64,000 nt of DNA from Caldanaerovirga acetigignens (GTDB taxonomy: Bacteria; Bacillota; Thermosediminibacteria; Thermosediminibacterales; Thermosediminibacteraceae). The stretch covers positions 80,001-144,000 of the forward strand of contig NZ_FRCR01000006.1 in the NCBI RefSeq assembly GCF_900142995.1, in the 5' to 3' direction. The translations under genes were made by a program, and so were the position numbers. The notes beneath the pieces were generated by a model. It did not search any database and was not told the DNA's origin. It worked only from the letters and a program-made list of their open reading frames with translations. Of the stretch, positions 54,017 to 63,631 are shown piece after piece. Every line of letters starts with the position of its first letter. The stretch's first letter is position 1.

Positions 54017-54738
54017 TTTTCAACCTCCTCTGGGGTAATAAGGGAAAAGAGTATATACATAGTTCCGAATACTTTAAAGGCTACAGTTGTATTTAATAAA
54101 AAGATTGAACCTCCGCTAAAAACAGTGCCAGCAATTCCTGTTGGAATTCCTGCAATTTTATTTGAGAGAAATTGATATCCTGTAAAAACTGAAAAAAGAC
54201 CTACTACAATATACCACAGCATTGAAAAGCTTTCAATCAACGAAGCACGATAATAATCAAGTATATTTTCAGAATATTTTTTCCCGTAGCTGAGCATAAT
54301 CAATATAAAACCCGCCGCAATGACAACTCCCCCGGAGAAAGCACCTCCAGGTGAAATATGACCATAAAGCGTTATGTAGACACCGTAAACACATATAAAT
54401 GGAAATATTATTTTGCTAACGGTTTTAAGATAAGTACTTCCATTATGTCTAAAATAACATTTTTTTTCGTTCTTTAGCATTGCAGCTACCGCCAGAACAG
54501 ACGTATAAAGCACAGTGGCCTCGCCGAGTGTATCAAAACCTCTATAATCATAAAGGATTGCAGCAATTGAGCTTAAAACCCCGGTATCGTCTAATACATC
54601 GTCGACATATTTTTTTACAACATAATTATTTAGATAAGAAGTATTTTCTCCACTACCGAAAGGTGGTAATTCCGAATTTACAAAAAGCAAAAGTATAAAA
54701 AGCGATATAGAAATAAAAAAATAGATATATTTTTTCAT
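54013..54738 (-). CDS. mrpB: Mrp antiporter subunit B
   Basis: The 241-residue protein has an N-terminal membrane helix, a loop with YRGFDTLGEATVLYTSVLA and the MnhB domain with YGHISPGGAFSGGVVIAAG. The N-terminal part corresponds to the MbhE-like segment fused to MrpA in Bacillus, the C-terminal part to MrpB. The ATG at 54738 behind GGTGGG is preferred; it follows the DUF4040 gene stop by one base. Confidence 0.92.
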   Translation of the reverse strand: MKKYIYFFISISLFILLLFVNSELPPFGSGENTSYLNNYVVKKYVDDVLDDTGVLSSIAAILYDYRGFDTLGEATVLYTSVLAVAAMLKNEKKCYFRHNGSTYLKTVSKIIFPFICVYGVYITLYGHISPGGAFSGGVVIAAGFILIMLSYGKKYSENILDYYRASLIESFSMLWYIVVGLFSVFTGYQFLSNKIAGIPTGIAGTVFSGGSIFLLNTTVAFKVFGTMYILFSLITPEEVEK

Positions 54739-54739
54739 A

Positions 54740-54991
54740 TTAATCCCACCGACCACCCATTTTCTTAATCGCAATAACGAACAGAATAGTTGTTATGCCA
54801 GCCCCAACGGCCGCCTCTGTTATCGCCAGGTCAGGCGCTTTTAATTCGAGCCAAACAATGGCCATTATGAAGCTGTAAACAGAAAATATAACGACAGCCG
54901 AGACTATCTCTTTTTTGATATATACTACCAATGAGCAGAGAATTAATATCACCAGCAGAAAAAGATTAAAAGCTTCATCCAACCATTGCAT
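54740..54991 (-). CDS. Mrp/Mbh subunit, DUF4040 (MbhD-like)
   Basis: The 83-residue protein has three membrane segments and the signature AIVWLELKAPDLAITEAAVG, typical of the MbhD/DUF4040 domain, which is normally fused to MrpA in aerobic bacteria. A separate gene is the arrangement of Thermococcus Mbh and Thermotoga Mrp clusters. I chose the ATG at 54991, 9 bases after AAGGAG; it starts just after the mrpG stop. Confidence 0.88.
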   Translation of the reverse strand: MQWLDEAFNLFLLVILILCSLVVYIKKEIVSAVVIFSVYSFIMAIVWLELKAPDLAITEAAVGAGITTILFVIAIKKMGGRWD

Positions 54992-54992
54992 T

Positions 54993-55310
54993 CTACTTTT
55001 CTCCTTCATCGAAGATAAATTTTCCTTGAGCCGTTGGCAATTTATTATTATACGCAACCTTAGAAATCAAATGGGCAGCTACTGGATTTGCTATCCAAAT
55101 CAAAGCGACTATAAAAAGGAGTTTCAGGGATTCAATAGAAATACCGTACCTCATCGCCAGCGAAAGAGTAACAAAGCCTAATCCTAGGGTATCGCATATC
55201 GTAGCCGCATGAAGCCTTGAGTACAAATCTGGAAGGCGCACTACGCCCACTGTTGAAACAATAAAGAAAAATATTCCTATGTAAAAGGTTATATAGGATA
55301 ATATAATCAT
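54993..55310 (-). CDS. mrpG: Mrp antiporter subunit G
   Basis: The 105-residue protein has three membrane segments and the MnhG signature STVGVVRLPDLYSRLHAATICDTLG over residues 20-45, the most conserved stretch of this family. The ATG at 55310 immediately follows the mrpF stop; the same region carries an AGAGAGTG ribosome binding site. Confidence 0.93.
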   Translation of the reverse strand: MIILSYITFYIGIFFFIVSTVGVVRLPDLYSRLHAATICDTLGLGFVTLSLAMRYGISIESLKLLFIVALIWIANPVAAHLISKVAYNNKLPTAQGKFIFDEGEK

Positions 55311-55311
55311 T

Positions 55312-55587
55312 TTAATCACTCTCTTTACGATAGCCATCGATAAATTTGAAAACTGCAATAGCTGCTATGAAGTTTATTAAAGCATATACTACGGCAACGT
55401 CAAGAAAAACAGGTTTATTTCTGATATAAGATAAAATAGAAATAAGTGCTACAGTCTTTGTGTTAACTATATTCGTTATTACGACTTTTTCGAGAACTCC
55501 CTTTCTATTTATACTAATCAGAATGGATACGATTATTGTAATGCAGAGGATTATGCCTCCTAGAGTTTTAAATATCTCAATTTCCAT
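55312..55587 (-). CDS. mrpF: Mrp antiporter subunit F
   Basis: The 91-residue protein has three membrane segments. It shows the MnhF pattern with an Asp/Asn pair replaced by KVVITNIVNTKTVALISIL and FLDVAVVYALINFIA, the conserved DVAIVYAL-type motif. GGAGG lies 9 bases before the ATG at 55587, inside the 3' end of mrpE, so the genes overlap by 11 bases. Confidence 0.9.
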   Translation of the reverse strand: MEIEIFKTLGGIILCITIIVSILISINRKGVLEKVVITNIVNTKTVALISILSYIRNKPVFLDVAVVYALINFIAAIAVFKFIDGYRKESD

Positions 55588-56065
55588 AAAAGGCATCCTC
55601 CAACTCCAAAATAACTTTTTCCATGGGCCACTCAACCATTTCTTCAGCATTTTGCGAGTTTAAAGCATGCAGTATAAAAGTATCGTTATAAAAATCTATT
55701 GTCAACGTGCCTGGAGTCAACGTTATTGTTGTAGCAGCTATAACCTTTCCTAAATTGGTCTTAAATCTTTTTCGAACCTTTATAAACCTTGGTGAGACAT
55801 TAATTTTCCTTGACATGACAATCTCAGTCACCTGAATTCCAGCTTTTAAAATACAACTTATTAAATTTATTACATATTTAAGAAATGAGAAGATTATTAT
55901 GAGATTTATTCTCTTAATATTTGAAGTATAGAAATATTTTCTATAAACTTCCATTGTAAAAACAATTGCCACCAACCCTAATGATAGATTTATAAAATCT
56001 GTTTTTCCAGAAGAAACAAGCCAAAAAACGAAGACAACAGGATAATAGTACACAAGACCCTTCAT
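55577..56065 (-). CDS. mrpE: Mrp antiporter subunit E
   Basis: The 162-residue protein has two or three N-terminal membrane segments (about 8-40 and 55-75) and a cytosolic C-terminal domain with AATTITLTPGTLTIDF, the hallmark of MnhE. It is the first gene of the antiporter cluster and lies 10 bases after queA, with no visible promoter of its own, so it is probably read from the queA transcript. Confidence 0.93.
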   Translation of the reverse strand: MKGLVYYYPVVFVFWLVSSGKTDFINLSLGLVAIVFTMEVYRKYFYTSNIKRINLIIIFSFLKYVINLISCILKAGIQVTEIVMSRKINVSPRFIKVRKRFKTNLGKVIAATTITLTPGTLTIDFYNDTFILHALNSQNAEEMVEWPMEKVILELEDAFYGN

Positions 56066-56075
56066 AATTCCCTCC

Positions 56076-57101
56076 TTACAAAATCAGCATAGCATCGCCG
56101 AAGCTGTAAAACCTGTATTTTTCTTTTATTGCCTCATTATACGCCGTCATAATCAGTTCTTTATCGGCAAAGGCGCACACCAACATGAGAAGTGTGGATT
56201 CAGGCAAGTGAAAATTAGTAACCAATCCATCCACCACTTTGAATCGGTAACCTGGATATATAAAAAGGTCCGTCCATCCGCTTTGGCCTTTGACAAATCC
56301 ATTTTCATCGGCTACTGTTTCCAAGGTCCTTGTGGAAGTCGTACCTACCGCAATAACTCTTTTCCCTTGCTGTTTTGTTGCATTAATTATTCGCGCTGTT
56401 TCATCATCGACTTCAAAATATTCATGATGCATTTTGTGCTGTTCCACTTTCTCCTCTTTTACTGGCCTGAAAGTTCCTAGGCCGACGTGCAAAGTTATAT
56501 GACAAACCCTCACACCTTTTTGCTCTATCTTATTCAATAGATCTTTAGTAAAATGAAACCCTGCTGTGGGTGCAGCAGCGGAACCGGGTTTTCGCGCATA
56601 AACTGTCTGGTATCTCTCCTTCTCTTCCAGCTCCTTTTTAATATAAGGAGGGAGTGGCATCTTACCGAGTTCATCCAAAACATGTTCAAAAATCCCCTCA
56701 TAGTAAAATTCAACTATTCGGCCGCCAGCATCAGTATAATCCAAAACCTTTGCCCGAAGCCTGCCGTCGCCAAAAGTAAATTCAGAACCCAATTTGGCTC
56801 TTCTGCCGGGTTTTACTAGAATTTCCCATTTATCTTTTTCGATTCTTTTTAAAAGGATAAATTCTATTTTCCCTCCTGTATCCTTCCTTGTTCCTAATAA
56901 CCTGGCGGGAATCACTCTTGTATCATTAAGAACTAAACAGTCACCTTCTTCCAAGTAGTCAATGATGTTTTCGAAAATCCTGTGCTCAAAACTTCGTGTC
57001 TCCCTGCGTACTACCATTAATCGCGATTTATCCCTTTCCGGGAGCGGTTCCTGAGCTATAAGCTCTTCGGGTAGTTCGTAATAGAATTCTTTTACGTCCA
57101 T
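56076..57101 (-). CDS. queA: S-adenosylmethionine:tRNA ribosyltransferase-isomerase QueA
   Basis: QueA (341 residues) makes epoxyqueuosine from preQ1-modified tRNA and SAM. Signature regions: [24 protein letters not shown] split near residues 6-28, [11 protein letters not shown] and VGLGTFRPV near 185-210, and [14 protein letters not shown] near 300. It normally lies next to tgt in Firmicutes; here six kilobases of Mrp and accessory genes separate them. Start ATG at 57101 lies behind AAGGATG. Confidence 0.96.
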   Translation of the reverse strand: MDVKEFYYELPEELIAQEPLPERDKSRLMVVRRETRSFEHRIFENIIDYLEEGDCLVLNDTRVIPARLLGTRKDTGGKIEFILLKRIEKDKWEILVKPGRRAKLGSEFTFGDGRLRAKVLDYTDAGGRIVEFYYEGIFEHVLDELGKMPLPPYIKKELEEKERYQTVYARKPGSAAAPTAGFHFTKDLLNKIEQKGVRVCHITLHVGLGTFRPVKEEKVEQHKMHHEYFEVDDETARIINATKQQGKRVIAVGTTSTRTLETVADENGFVKGQSGWTDLFIYPGYRFKVVDGLVTNFHLPESTLLMLVCAFADKELIMTAYNEAIKEKYRFYSFGDAMLIL

Positions 57102-57130
57102 TGCTCATTCACATCCTTTTTTTGTGTATT

Positions 57131-58471
57131 TTAGTTCAGCTCTACATCAGTATAGTAATGTAGCAAAATCTCTTTAAAGGTATATCCGTTTTCTGCCATA
57201 ACTTTTGCTCCCCACTGGCTCAATCCGACGCCGTGACCGTTGCCCTTTCCCCTTATTTCAAAGCAGCCGCCTGTAACCGGAAATTCTTTAGAAACTTGAG
57301 AACTCATTATATGTACTATACTGCTCGATAAAACTACTTCTTTGTTGCTTGAAACTACAGTTTTCCCCATTAACTGGTAAAGCGGTATCACATCCTTTCC
57401 ATTAGCAGTGATATATAATACATTGTCTGCTAATATTTCGAATAAATTGCTTTTAAGCTGTAATGCGTTTCGTATTTCCGTCCCTGAAAGCACTTTTTCT
57501 CCGTAAATCCCCCTTACCAACAATTTTTTTACTCTTCCCGACGCGCTTTTTTCGATTATTTCCAAATCGTAAACTTGAGTTTGAGGAATCTTTACCACCC
57601 ATGTGCCGTTCTGTGCTTGCAAACTAAACTCATCATTTACGGACTTTAAATACGGAAGTTGGATGCCAAAGGCATCACCGCTGTTCTCGGTAATACCGCC
57701 GCTGTTCGAGTGATACAGCGCTAATATGGGCTTCCCTTTATAGGTCAATACCTGCCCTTTTGTCATGTCTACGGCTTCGTTGGTCCTGGGATGTTCACCA
57801 TCGTACCCGCTGTAAACCTGGTCGCCTGTTCCCCCCGTGACATCAAAGCTTGCCTTCCCTGCTTTTTTCAATATGTTATAAACAGCGTAACTTCTCGAAG
57901 CCACTGCCTGAGCTTTTAGAGCCTCCATTGGCCAGGAAGGAGGCATTTCGTTCGGAAGAACACCATAAAGATATTCTTCCAGGCCCAACTCATTTATCAC
58001 AGTTAATCCGCCGTTGGAAGACGGTAAGAACTCAATAACTCCTCTATATCTTCGACCGTTCAATGAAAGAAAAACATTGTCTTTTGCGCTTTTGACATAA
58101 AGTGGGACATCAACAGGAAGGGGCAAATTAATTTCGGCAAGCAAAGATTGTCCTTTAAACTCTATGTATTTCCCGGACATCAAAAGATCCTTCATCACAT
58201 CAGAATTGACATAAGTGGTCTCTCCAGATTTTATGGTTACATTTATCGTTTTTTCCGGCAAATTGCAGATGGGAATGAAAGAATTTTGTTTTTTTATTCC
58301 TATGACAAACCCTTCCTCGGCCGCTAAAGTATAAGATGTTTTAGCCGTATTATCATAAAAAAGACCTACTCGAATTGTTGGAGGCAAATTCCCGCCAGCT
58401 TCTGCATTATTAAAGCTTATTGCCAACGCAATTACCAAAACAACAAGAAGCTGCAGTATTTTTTTTTGCAT
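57131..58471 (-). CDS. spoIID: SpoIID/LytB domain protein
   Basis: The 446-residue exported protein has a signal peptide (residues 1-25) and a SpoIID domain with VINELGLEEYLYGVLPNEMP, the catalytic Glu region, YHSNSGGITENS and GHGVGLSQWGA near the C-terminus. SpoIID is a lytic transglycosylase for engulfment, but LytB-type amidase enhancers share this fold. Its place between ruvB and queA is common in clostridia, so it may be a SpoIID paralogue and not the engulfment enzyme itself. Confidence 0.85.
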   Translation of the reverse strand: MQKKILQLLVVLVIALAISFNNAEAGGNLPPTIRVGLFYDNTAKTSYTLAAEEGFVIGIKKQNSFIPICNLPEKTINVTIKSGETTYVNSDVMKDLLMSGKYIEFKGQSLLAEINLPLPVDVPLYVKSAKDNVFLSLNGRRYRGVIEFLPSSNGGLTVINELGLEEYLYGVLPNEMPPSWPMEALKAQAVASRSYAVYNILKKAGKASFDVTGGTGDQVYSGYDGEHPRTNEAVDMTKGQVLTYKGKPILALYHSNSGGITENSGDAFGIQLPYLKSVNDEFSLQAQNGTWVVKIPQTQVYDLEIIEKSASGRVKKLLVRGIYGEKVLSGTEIRNALQLKSNLFEILADNVLYITANGKDVIPLYQLMGKTVVSSNKEVVLSSSIVHIMSSQVSKEFPVTGGCFEIRGKGNGHGVGLSQWGAKVMAENGYTFKEILLHYYTDVELN

Positions 58472-58519
58472 ATTACACCTCCGTTTATCTACGTATTATG
58501 TTTAAAATTAACACCTCTT

Positions 58520-59530
58520 TCACCTCTTGGAAGACTCTTTTTGTATTCCTAGATGCTCATAAGCTTTATCGGAAACCATTCGTCCCCTTGCTGTACGCAC
58601 TATGTACCCTTCTTTTATAAGGTAAGGTTCATATACATCTTCTATGGTAGAAGCTTCTTCATTTAAAGCAGCAGCCAATGATTCTATCCCCACGGGACCG
58701 CCATTAAATTTTTCGATAATTGTTCTTAATAATCTTCTATCCTCTTGATCAAGACCGCAAGTATCAACTCTTAACAAATTCAATCCTTCCATTGCTACTT
58801 TTTCCGTTACAACTCCATCGGCTTTTACATCCGCGTAGTCACGAATCCTTTTTAATAACCTGTTTGCTATTCTAGGAGTACCTCTTGAACACGAAGCTAT
58901 TCTTTCTGCTGCTTTTTCTTCCAAAGCAACGTTTAATATCTGAGCAGACCTTTTTAGTATTTTCACCAATTCATCCTTGCTGTAAAAGTCAAGGTGACAC
59001 CTGATACCGAATCGGTCACGAAGAGGCGATGTCAAAGCCCCTGCCTTTGTAGTTGCCCCAACTAAAGTGAAAGGTTTGAGATTCAACCTAATAGAGCGTG
59101 CTCCGGGACCTTTACCAATTAATATATCTAATACAAAGTCCTCCATTGCAGGATATAAAATTTCTTCCACGGCAGGATGAAGCCGGTGAATTTCATCTAT
59201 GAAAAGCAGGTCTTTTTCTTCAAGACTGGTCAGAATAGCCGCAAGGTCTCCTGGCCTTTCTATGGCGGGACCTGAAGTTACTTTTATATTTACCTCCATC
59301 TCTCTTGCTATTATGTAAGCCAGGGTAGTTTTTCCAAGGCCGGGCGGCCCGTACAGCAGTACATGGTCTAAAGGTTCGCCTCGTTTCAAAGCTGCTTTTA
59401 CAAAGATCTTCAGGCTTTCCTTTACCTGGTCCTGGCCTATGTAATCGTCAAAATTTGTGGGGCGAAGTCCAAGTTCAAAATCGGACTCATCTTCTCCTCT
59501 TAAAAGCGGTGTAACCAATCTATCTCTCAT
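58520..59530 (-). CDS. ruvB: Holliday junction DNA helicase RuvB
   Basis: RuvB (336 residues) is the AAA+ motor for branch migration. Walker A is [12 protein letters not shown], Walker [13 protein letters not shown], followed by sensor [18 protein letters not shown] and a C-terminal winged helix with [13 protein letters not shown]. The ATG at 59530 is preferred; a TTG at 59554 would overlap ruvA more. It lies just after ruvA. Confidence 0.97.
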   Translation of the reverse strand: MRDRLVTPLLRGEDESDFELGLRPTNFDDYIGQDQVKESLKIFVKAALKRGEPLDHVLLYGPPGLGKTTLAYIIAREMEVNIKVTSGPAIERPGDLAAILTSLEEKDLLFIDEIHRLHPAVEEILYPAMEDFVLDILIGKGPGARSIRLNLKPFTLVGATTKAGALTSPLRDRFGIRCHLDFYSKDELVKILKRSAQILNVALEEKAAERIASCSRGTPRIANRLLKRIRDYADVKADGVVTEKVAMEGLNLLRVDTCGLDQEDRRLLRTIIEKFNGGPVGIESLAAALNEEASTIEDVYEPYLIKEGYIVRTARGRMVSDKAYEHLGIQKESSKR

Positions 59531-59537
59531 TGCCACA

Positions 59538-60122
59538 TCAACCCTCTTTTGCAAAACGCTTTAATGCCCCGGCAATTATTTCTTCCACCGTTGTTGCAGC
59601 GTCCAATTCACTCAACGCTTTTTGAATTTCTTCATTGCTAAATCCCAAGGTTGAAAGTGCTTCTCTAGCTTCTTGAAGCATTTTCAATGATTCTTTAAAT
59701 TCGGCACTTACCGCCAAACCTTTAACTTTGTCCTTCAGTTCAAAAACAATTTTACGGGCAGTTTTATTCCCCACTCCCGGCACTGAAGTCAAAACTTTAA
59801 CATCCTCAGTTGCTATGGCAGAAACAACTTCTTCAGGTTTTAGCCAGGACAAAACTGAAAGGGCCACCTTCGGTCCTATTCCCGAAACCTTATTCAACAA
59901 AGTGAACACTTCTCTTTCCAGAGGCTCAAAAAATCCGTATAAATCCATGCCATCATCTTTTAAATGCAAAAAAGTATAAAGAATTATTTTAGAATTCTTG
60001 TAAAATTTTACATTATTATATGTATTTAATGAGATTAAACATCTCAGGCCCAACCCAGCAACCTCTATAATTGCGTAATTCGGACTGATTTCTTTCAATT
60101 TGCCCTTTAGATATTCCAACAT
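59538..60122 (-). CDS. ruvA: Holliday junction DNA helicase RuvA
   Basis: RuvA (194 residues) binds four-way junctions and recruits RuvB. It has an OB domain ([20 protein letters not shown]), two helix-hairpin-helix motifs ([17 protein letters not shown] and [19 protein letters not shown]) and a C-terminal UBA-like domain with [17 protein letters not shown]. The ruvC stop is 4 bases upstream. Confidence 0.97.
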   Translation of the reverse strand: MLEYLKGKLKEISPNYAIIEVAGLGLRCLISLNTYNNVKFYKNSKIILYTFLHLKDDGMDLYGFFEPLEREVFTLLNKVSGIGPKVALSVLSWLKPEEVVSAIATEDVKVLTSVPGVGNKTARKIVFELKDKVKGLAVSAEFKESLKMLQEAREALSTLGFSNEEIQKALSELDAATTVEEIIAGALKRFAKEG

Positions 60123-60125
60123 TTT

Positions 60126-60641
60126 TCAACCTCTCGGAAAGTCAAGGTATTTGTTTTGTATATGATGAGTGAATTTTATCAAATTCACGTGGCATAGCGC
60201 TACTGCCAGGGCGTCGGCCGCATCGTCGGGCTTAGGAATCTCATTTAACCGCAAAAGCACCCTTACCATCTCTTGGACTTGAAACTTTTTCGCTCTTCCG
60301 TAACCGACAATAGCCTGCTTTACTTCCAGCGGGGTATATTCATAGACTTTGATGTTCTTCGATGCTGCGGCAAGCATGGCCACGCCTCTTGCCTGCCCTA
60401 CAGTAATAGCGGTTTTGGCATTTTTATTGAAAAAAAGTTCTTCTATGGCTACTGCTTCCGGATTATACGTCTCCATTAAATTCAAATACCCATCGTAAAT
60501 AGATTTAAGTCTTTCAGCGGTAGAAAGATGGGATTCGGTCTTTATTACGCCGAAATCAACAACCTTTATATTTGCACCTTCAGAAAATAATATTCCGTAG
60601 CCGCTGAGAGCTATTCCCGGATCTATTCCCATTATAACCAT
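60126..60641 (-). CDS. ruvC: Holliday junction resolvase RuvC
   Basis: RuvC (171 residues) cuts Holliday junctions. Catalytic acids are present: Asp in MGIDPGIALSGYG, Glu in AIEELFFNKNAKT and two Asp in KPDDAADALAVALCH. It heads the ruvC-ruvA-ruvB unit. Confidence 0.97.
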   Translation of the reverse strand: MVIMGIDPGIALSGYGILFSEGANIKVVDFGVIKTESHLSTAERLKSIYDGYLNLMETYNPEAVAIEELFFNKNAKTAITVGQARGVAMLAAASKNIKVYEYTPLEVKQAIVGYGRAKKFQVQEMVRVLLRLNEIPKPDDAADALAVALCHVNLIKFTHHIQNKYLDFPRG

Positions 60642-60689
60642 AAAATCACCCGGTTGTCTATTTCGACAAAAGCATTTAAAATTCCTCTA

Positions 60690-60724
60690 AAAATAAAATA
60701 ACTCCTCGAGACACAGTCTCAAGG
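60690..60724 (-). terminator. Terminator after bofC
   Basis: CCTTGAGAC and GTCTCGAGG (one G-T wobble) form a stem with a three-base loop, followed on the minus strand by AGTTATTTTATTTTT. Confidence 0.75.
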
Positions 60725-60734
60725 AAATTGAAAA

Positions 60735-61283
60735 TTAATGGGTAAGGCCTTCGCGGATTTTTAAAAATTCATCCTTAGAATTTATCACTATACCCCTTTC
60801 GAGAAGCTTTCGGTCTTCCTCTTTCAAAATTCCGGCCTTAATATCGGTCAGTTCAAGTAACTTTGACTCTTTTCCGGGTTTACCCTGGAAAAGCGCTACA
60901 TAACCTTCGTAAAGTCCTATATAGTAATGTTCTTCGCATATACCATCTATTAATTTGGTCAAAACTGCCCTGTTGTTAGAAAAACTTTCTATTTTCCATT
61001 CTTTAAATTCTTCCTGCAGTCTAGATTTTGTATATCCTACATACTTTTCATCGACAAGCATTTCATTTCGCTTTTCATGTCCACATTCTTTGTATCGAGT
61101 TATAAAAATTATTTTTGCCCCCGGTTCTAACGTTTCTTCCGGAAGTTGAATAGTCTCGGCATTTTTTAAAGATCTGTCATCCGGTTTTTTTGATTCGAAT
61201 ATCGCTGAATAATATCCGAATAAAAATCCTGCTGATATCAATAATGCGACCATAAAGATGAAAATTAAAATTTTTTTGGGCAT
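60735..61283 (-). CDS. bofC: BofC-like forespore protein (SigK checkpoint)
   Basis: The 182-residue protein has an N-terminal signal/anchor (residues 4-26) and a BofC C-terminal domain with YKECGHEKRNEM, LTKLIDGICEEHYYIGLYEG and VALFQG. In Bacillus BofC is made in the forespore and restrains SpoIVB, delaying pro-SigK processing. Its presence with sigK in this window is coherent. It lies upstream of ruvC as in Bacillus, but with its own terminator. Confidence 0.82.
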   Translation of the reverse strand: MPKKILIFIFMVALLISAGFLFGYYSAIFESKKPDDRSLKNAETIQLPEETLEPGAKIIFITRYKECGHEKRNEMLVDEKYVGYTKSRLQEEFKEWKIESFSNNRAVLTKLIDGICEEHYYIGLYEGYVALFQGKPGKESKLLELTDIKAGILKEEDRKLLERGIVINSKDEFLKIREGLTH

Positions 61284-61348
61284 ACATCTTCCTCCTTACA
61301 ACTCTTCGAAGGAAAAGTATGCCCTATTTTAATAAAAACTATTCATTA

Positions 61349-62077
61349 CTAGTTAGCAGATTCATAATTGGTATATACATTTTGAACGTCATCGTGGTCG
61401 TCTAAAGCCTCTAGCAATTTTTCCATCATCTCACCGTCTTTTTCCGATAAAGTCATAGTAGTTTTGGGAAGGTAAGTTATTTCAGCCGAAGAAAGTTTAA
61501 CATTATTCTCCTGAAGAACGTTTTTTACAGTTTCGAATTGTTCGGGAGATGTTATAATTTCGATAGAATCTTCTTGCTCCTCTACATCATCCGCACCCGC
61601 TTCTATTGCCAACATCATAATCTCTTCAGCATTTATTCCCTCATTCTTTTCTATTATCAATAGTCCCTTCTTCTCAAACATCCAAGCAACACAGCCCGCT
61701 TCTCCAAGATTTCCACCGTGCTTGTCGAAAATGTGGCGTAATTCCGCAGCAGTTCTGTTCCGGTTATCAGTCATTACCTCTAAAAGAATTGCAGCGCCGC
61801 CTGGGCCGTATCCTTCATACAACGCTTCTTCTAAATTTTCCCCCCCTAGTTCCCCGCTGCCTCTTTTTATAGCCCTAATGATATTCTCGTTGGGCATATT
61901 GGCTTCTTTAGCTTTTTCAATAACATCTCGGAGCCTGGAGTTTGCCTCAGGGTCAGGTCCACCTTCCCTAACGGCGACTATTATCATCTTGCTCAACTTT
62001 GTATAAAGTTTCCCTTTCTGAGCATCCATTTTAGCCTTTTTATGTTTTATGTTTGCCCATTTAGAATGTCCAGACAT
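61349..62077 (-). CDS. yebC: YebC/PmpR family protein (translation/transcription factor)
   Basis: The 242-residue protein opens [20 protein letters not shown], the family signature, with [22 protein letters not shown] split over residues 85-107 and a C-terminal [14 protein letters not shown]. Members of this family have been linked to transcription control and, more recently, to relief of ribosome stalling at proline runs. It follows nadE by 52 bases. Confidence 0.96.
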   Translation of the reverse strand: MSGHSKWANIKHKKAKMDAQKGKLYTKLSKMIIVAVREGGPDPEANSRLRDVIEKAKEANMPNENIIRAIKRGSGELGGENLEEALYEGYGPGGAAILLEVMTDNRNRTAAELRHIFDKHGGNLGEAGCVAWMFEKKGLLIIEKNEGINAEEIMMLAIEAGADDVEEQEDSIEIITSPEQFETVKNVLQENNVKLSSAEITYLPKTTMTLSEKDGEMMEKLLEALDDHDDVQNVYTNYESAN

Positions 62078-62129
62078 ACTTTTAACCCCCTTTTTTATCC
62101 GCCTTTATGATAAAAACTTAATTAAAACG

Positions 62130-62849
62130 CTAAAAAGGTGGTTTGAGAGGCAATCTCCTTTTGTGTTCACTTCTAGAATTCATTCTTCTTATTTTTTCTG
62201 CGATTTCCTGTGGTGCCTTTCCGGTTAGTATATATTCGTCTAATTGTTCATAAGTTATACCCATTTCGTTTTCATCTGTTTGTCCTTTCCAAAGTCCTGC
62301 CGTGGGAGGTTTCTCTATAATATCTTGCGGAATTTCAAGATAACGAGCCAATTCTCTTACTTGCCTTTTAACAAGATTTCCTAAAGGCAATAGATCTGCT
62401 CCCCCATCGCCGTACTTTGTGAAGTAACCCACTGTCAGTTCGCTTTTATTTCCTGTCCCTACCACAAGAAAATTGTTTAAAGCAGCGTAATAATATAAAG
62501 TTATCATTCGAAGGCGTGGTTTGATATTAGCCACAACTGTTTTATTATCCGTTTTATCCAAGATAGATATGAAGTTGTCAAATATGCTATTCAGGACAAT
62601 TTTTTTATAAGGAATCTCGAATTTTTCTGCAACCCTTACTGCATCCTCCTCATCTTTTGGATCACTATAGCACGGCATTATAAGTCCGAGGCAATCTTCC
62701 TCAAAAGCTTTTTTACAAAGCACGCCTACTACAGCCGAGTCAATCCCTCCACTCAACCCGAAAACAGCCCCTTTAGCCCCTGCTTCACGTACTTTTTCTC
62801 TCAGCCAATCCACAAGAGCATTGCACAATTCCTGTCTTTCCACATCCAT
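62130..62849 (-). CDS. nadE: NH3-dependent NAD+ synthetase
   Basis: NadE (239 residues) adenylates and amidates deamido-NAD. The P-loop is FGLSGGIDSAVVG near residue 30; GTGNKSELTVGYFTKYGDGGAD is spread over residues 135-157 and PPTAGLW near 185. There is no glutaminase domain, so it uses ammonia. It lies 19 bases after yigZ. Confidence 0.96.
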   Translation of the reverse strand: MDVERQELCNALVDWLREKVREAGAKGAVFGLSGGIDSAVVGVLCKKAFEEDCLGLIMPCYSDPKDEEDAVRVAEKFEIPYKKIVLNSIFDNFISILDKTDNKTVVANIKPRLRMITLYYYAALNNFLVVGTGNKSELTVGYFTKYGDGGADLLPLGNLVKRQVRELARYLEIPQDIIEKPPTAGLWKGQTDENEMGITYEQLDEYILTGKAPQEIAEKIRRMNSRSEHKRRLPLKPPF

Positions 62850-62868
62850 TCCCTCACTTAGAAAAAAT

Positions 62869-63501
62869 TTAGTACCTAACTTTCATAAAGGTAGTCTTTC
62901 CAAAAAGCACATTACCCTGTTTTATCCCAGCTTCCTTAATGCATTTTTCAAATTTATCAACCTCATTTACCGGAATGTATACGTGTACTTGGGCCACTTC
63001 ACCATAATCCACGTGCTGTATAAAAAAATTATTCTTTCTTAAGACGGACTCCACTTTACTAATAAGCGAATATTCGACGGTAATTTTGTATTCGTTTGCC
63101 TTTGTTATTCTCGCTATTCCTGAGTTTTCGATGCCCAACTTCGCGCTCTGACTATACGCGCGAATCAAACCATTCGCTCCTAAAAGAATCCCTCCAAAGT
63201 ATCTGGTTACAACTACTGCGACGTTCTTTAACTGCTTTGACCGTATAACCTCCAAAACGGGTCTACCGGCAGTTCCGCTTGGTTCCCCATCGTCGCTGGA
63301 TTTTTGCAGTTCTTTGTTGCCCAATCCTACACAATACGCGTAGACATTATGTGTGGCATCATAATATTTCTTCCTAACGGCGTTTATAAATTCTTCCGCT
63401 TCATCTAATGAATTAACCGGTTTAACATTACTTATGAATTTCGATTTTTTAATCGTCAAAGTGGTTTCTGAAGGTTTTTCTACCGTTAAAAATTCAAGCA
63501 T
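62869..63501 (-). CDS. yigZ: YigZ/IMPACT family protein
   Basis: The 210-residue protein has the UPF0029/IMPACT core (KSKFISNVKPVNSLDEAEEF, THNVYAYCVG, then DDGEPSGTAGRPVLEVI and VVVTRYFGGILLGANGLIRAY) and a C-terminal DUF1949 ferredoxin-like domain. Eukaryotic IMPACT regulates Gcn2; the bacterial role is unknown. Confidence 0.94.
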   Translation of the reverse strand: MLEFLTVEKPSETTLTIKKSKFISNVKPVNSLDEAEEFINAVRKKYYDATHNVYAYCVGLGNKELQKSSDDGEPSGTAGRPVLEVIRSKQLKNVAVVVTRYFGGILLGANGLIRAYSQSAKLGIENSGIARITKANEYKITVEYSLISKVESVLRKNNFFIQHVDYGEVAQVHVYIPVNEVDKFEKCIKEAGIKQGNVLFGKTTFMKVRY

Positions 63502-63587
63502 GGACCAAACCTCGGTACTTTAATGTTTTTTGTCTCCACACACATTGTATTATCATAAATTATCCTGAAAAAGTCAATATCGAATGT

Positions 63588-63616
63588 AAAAGAGGAGGCA
63601 GAAAGGCCTCCTCTTT
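63588..63616 (-). terminator. Terminator after the SleB-like gene
   Basis: AAAGAGGAGGC and GCCTCCTCTTT form a perfect stem with TTTTA following on the minus strand. Confidence 0.8.
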
Positions 63617-63631
63617 AGCGACAAAATCTAT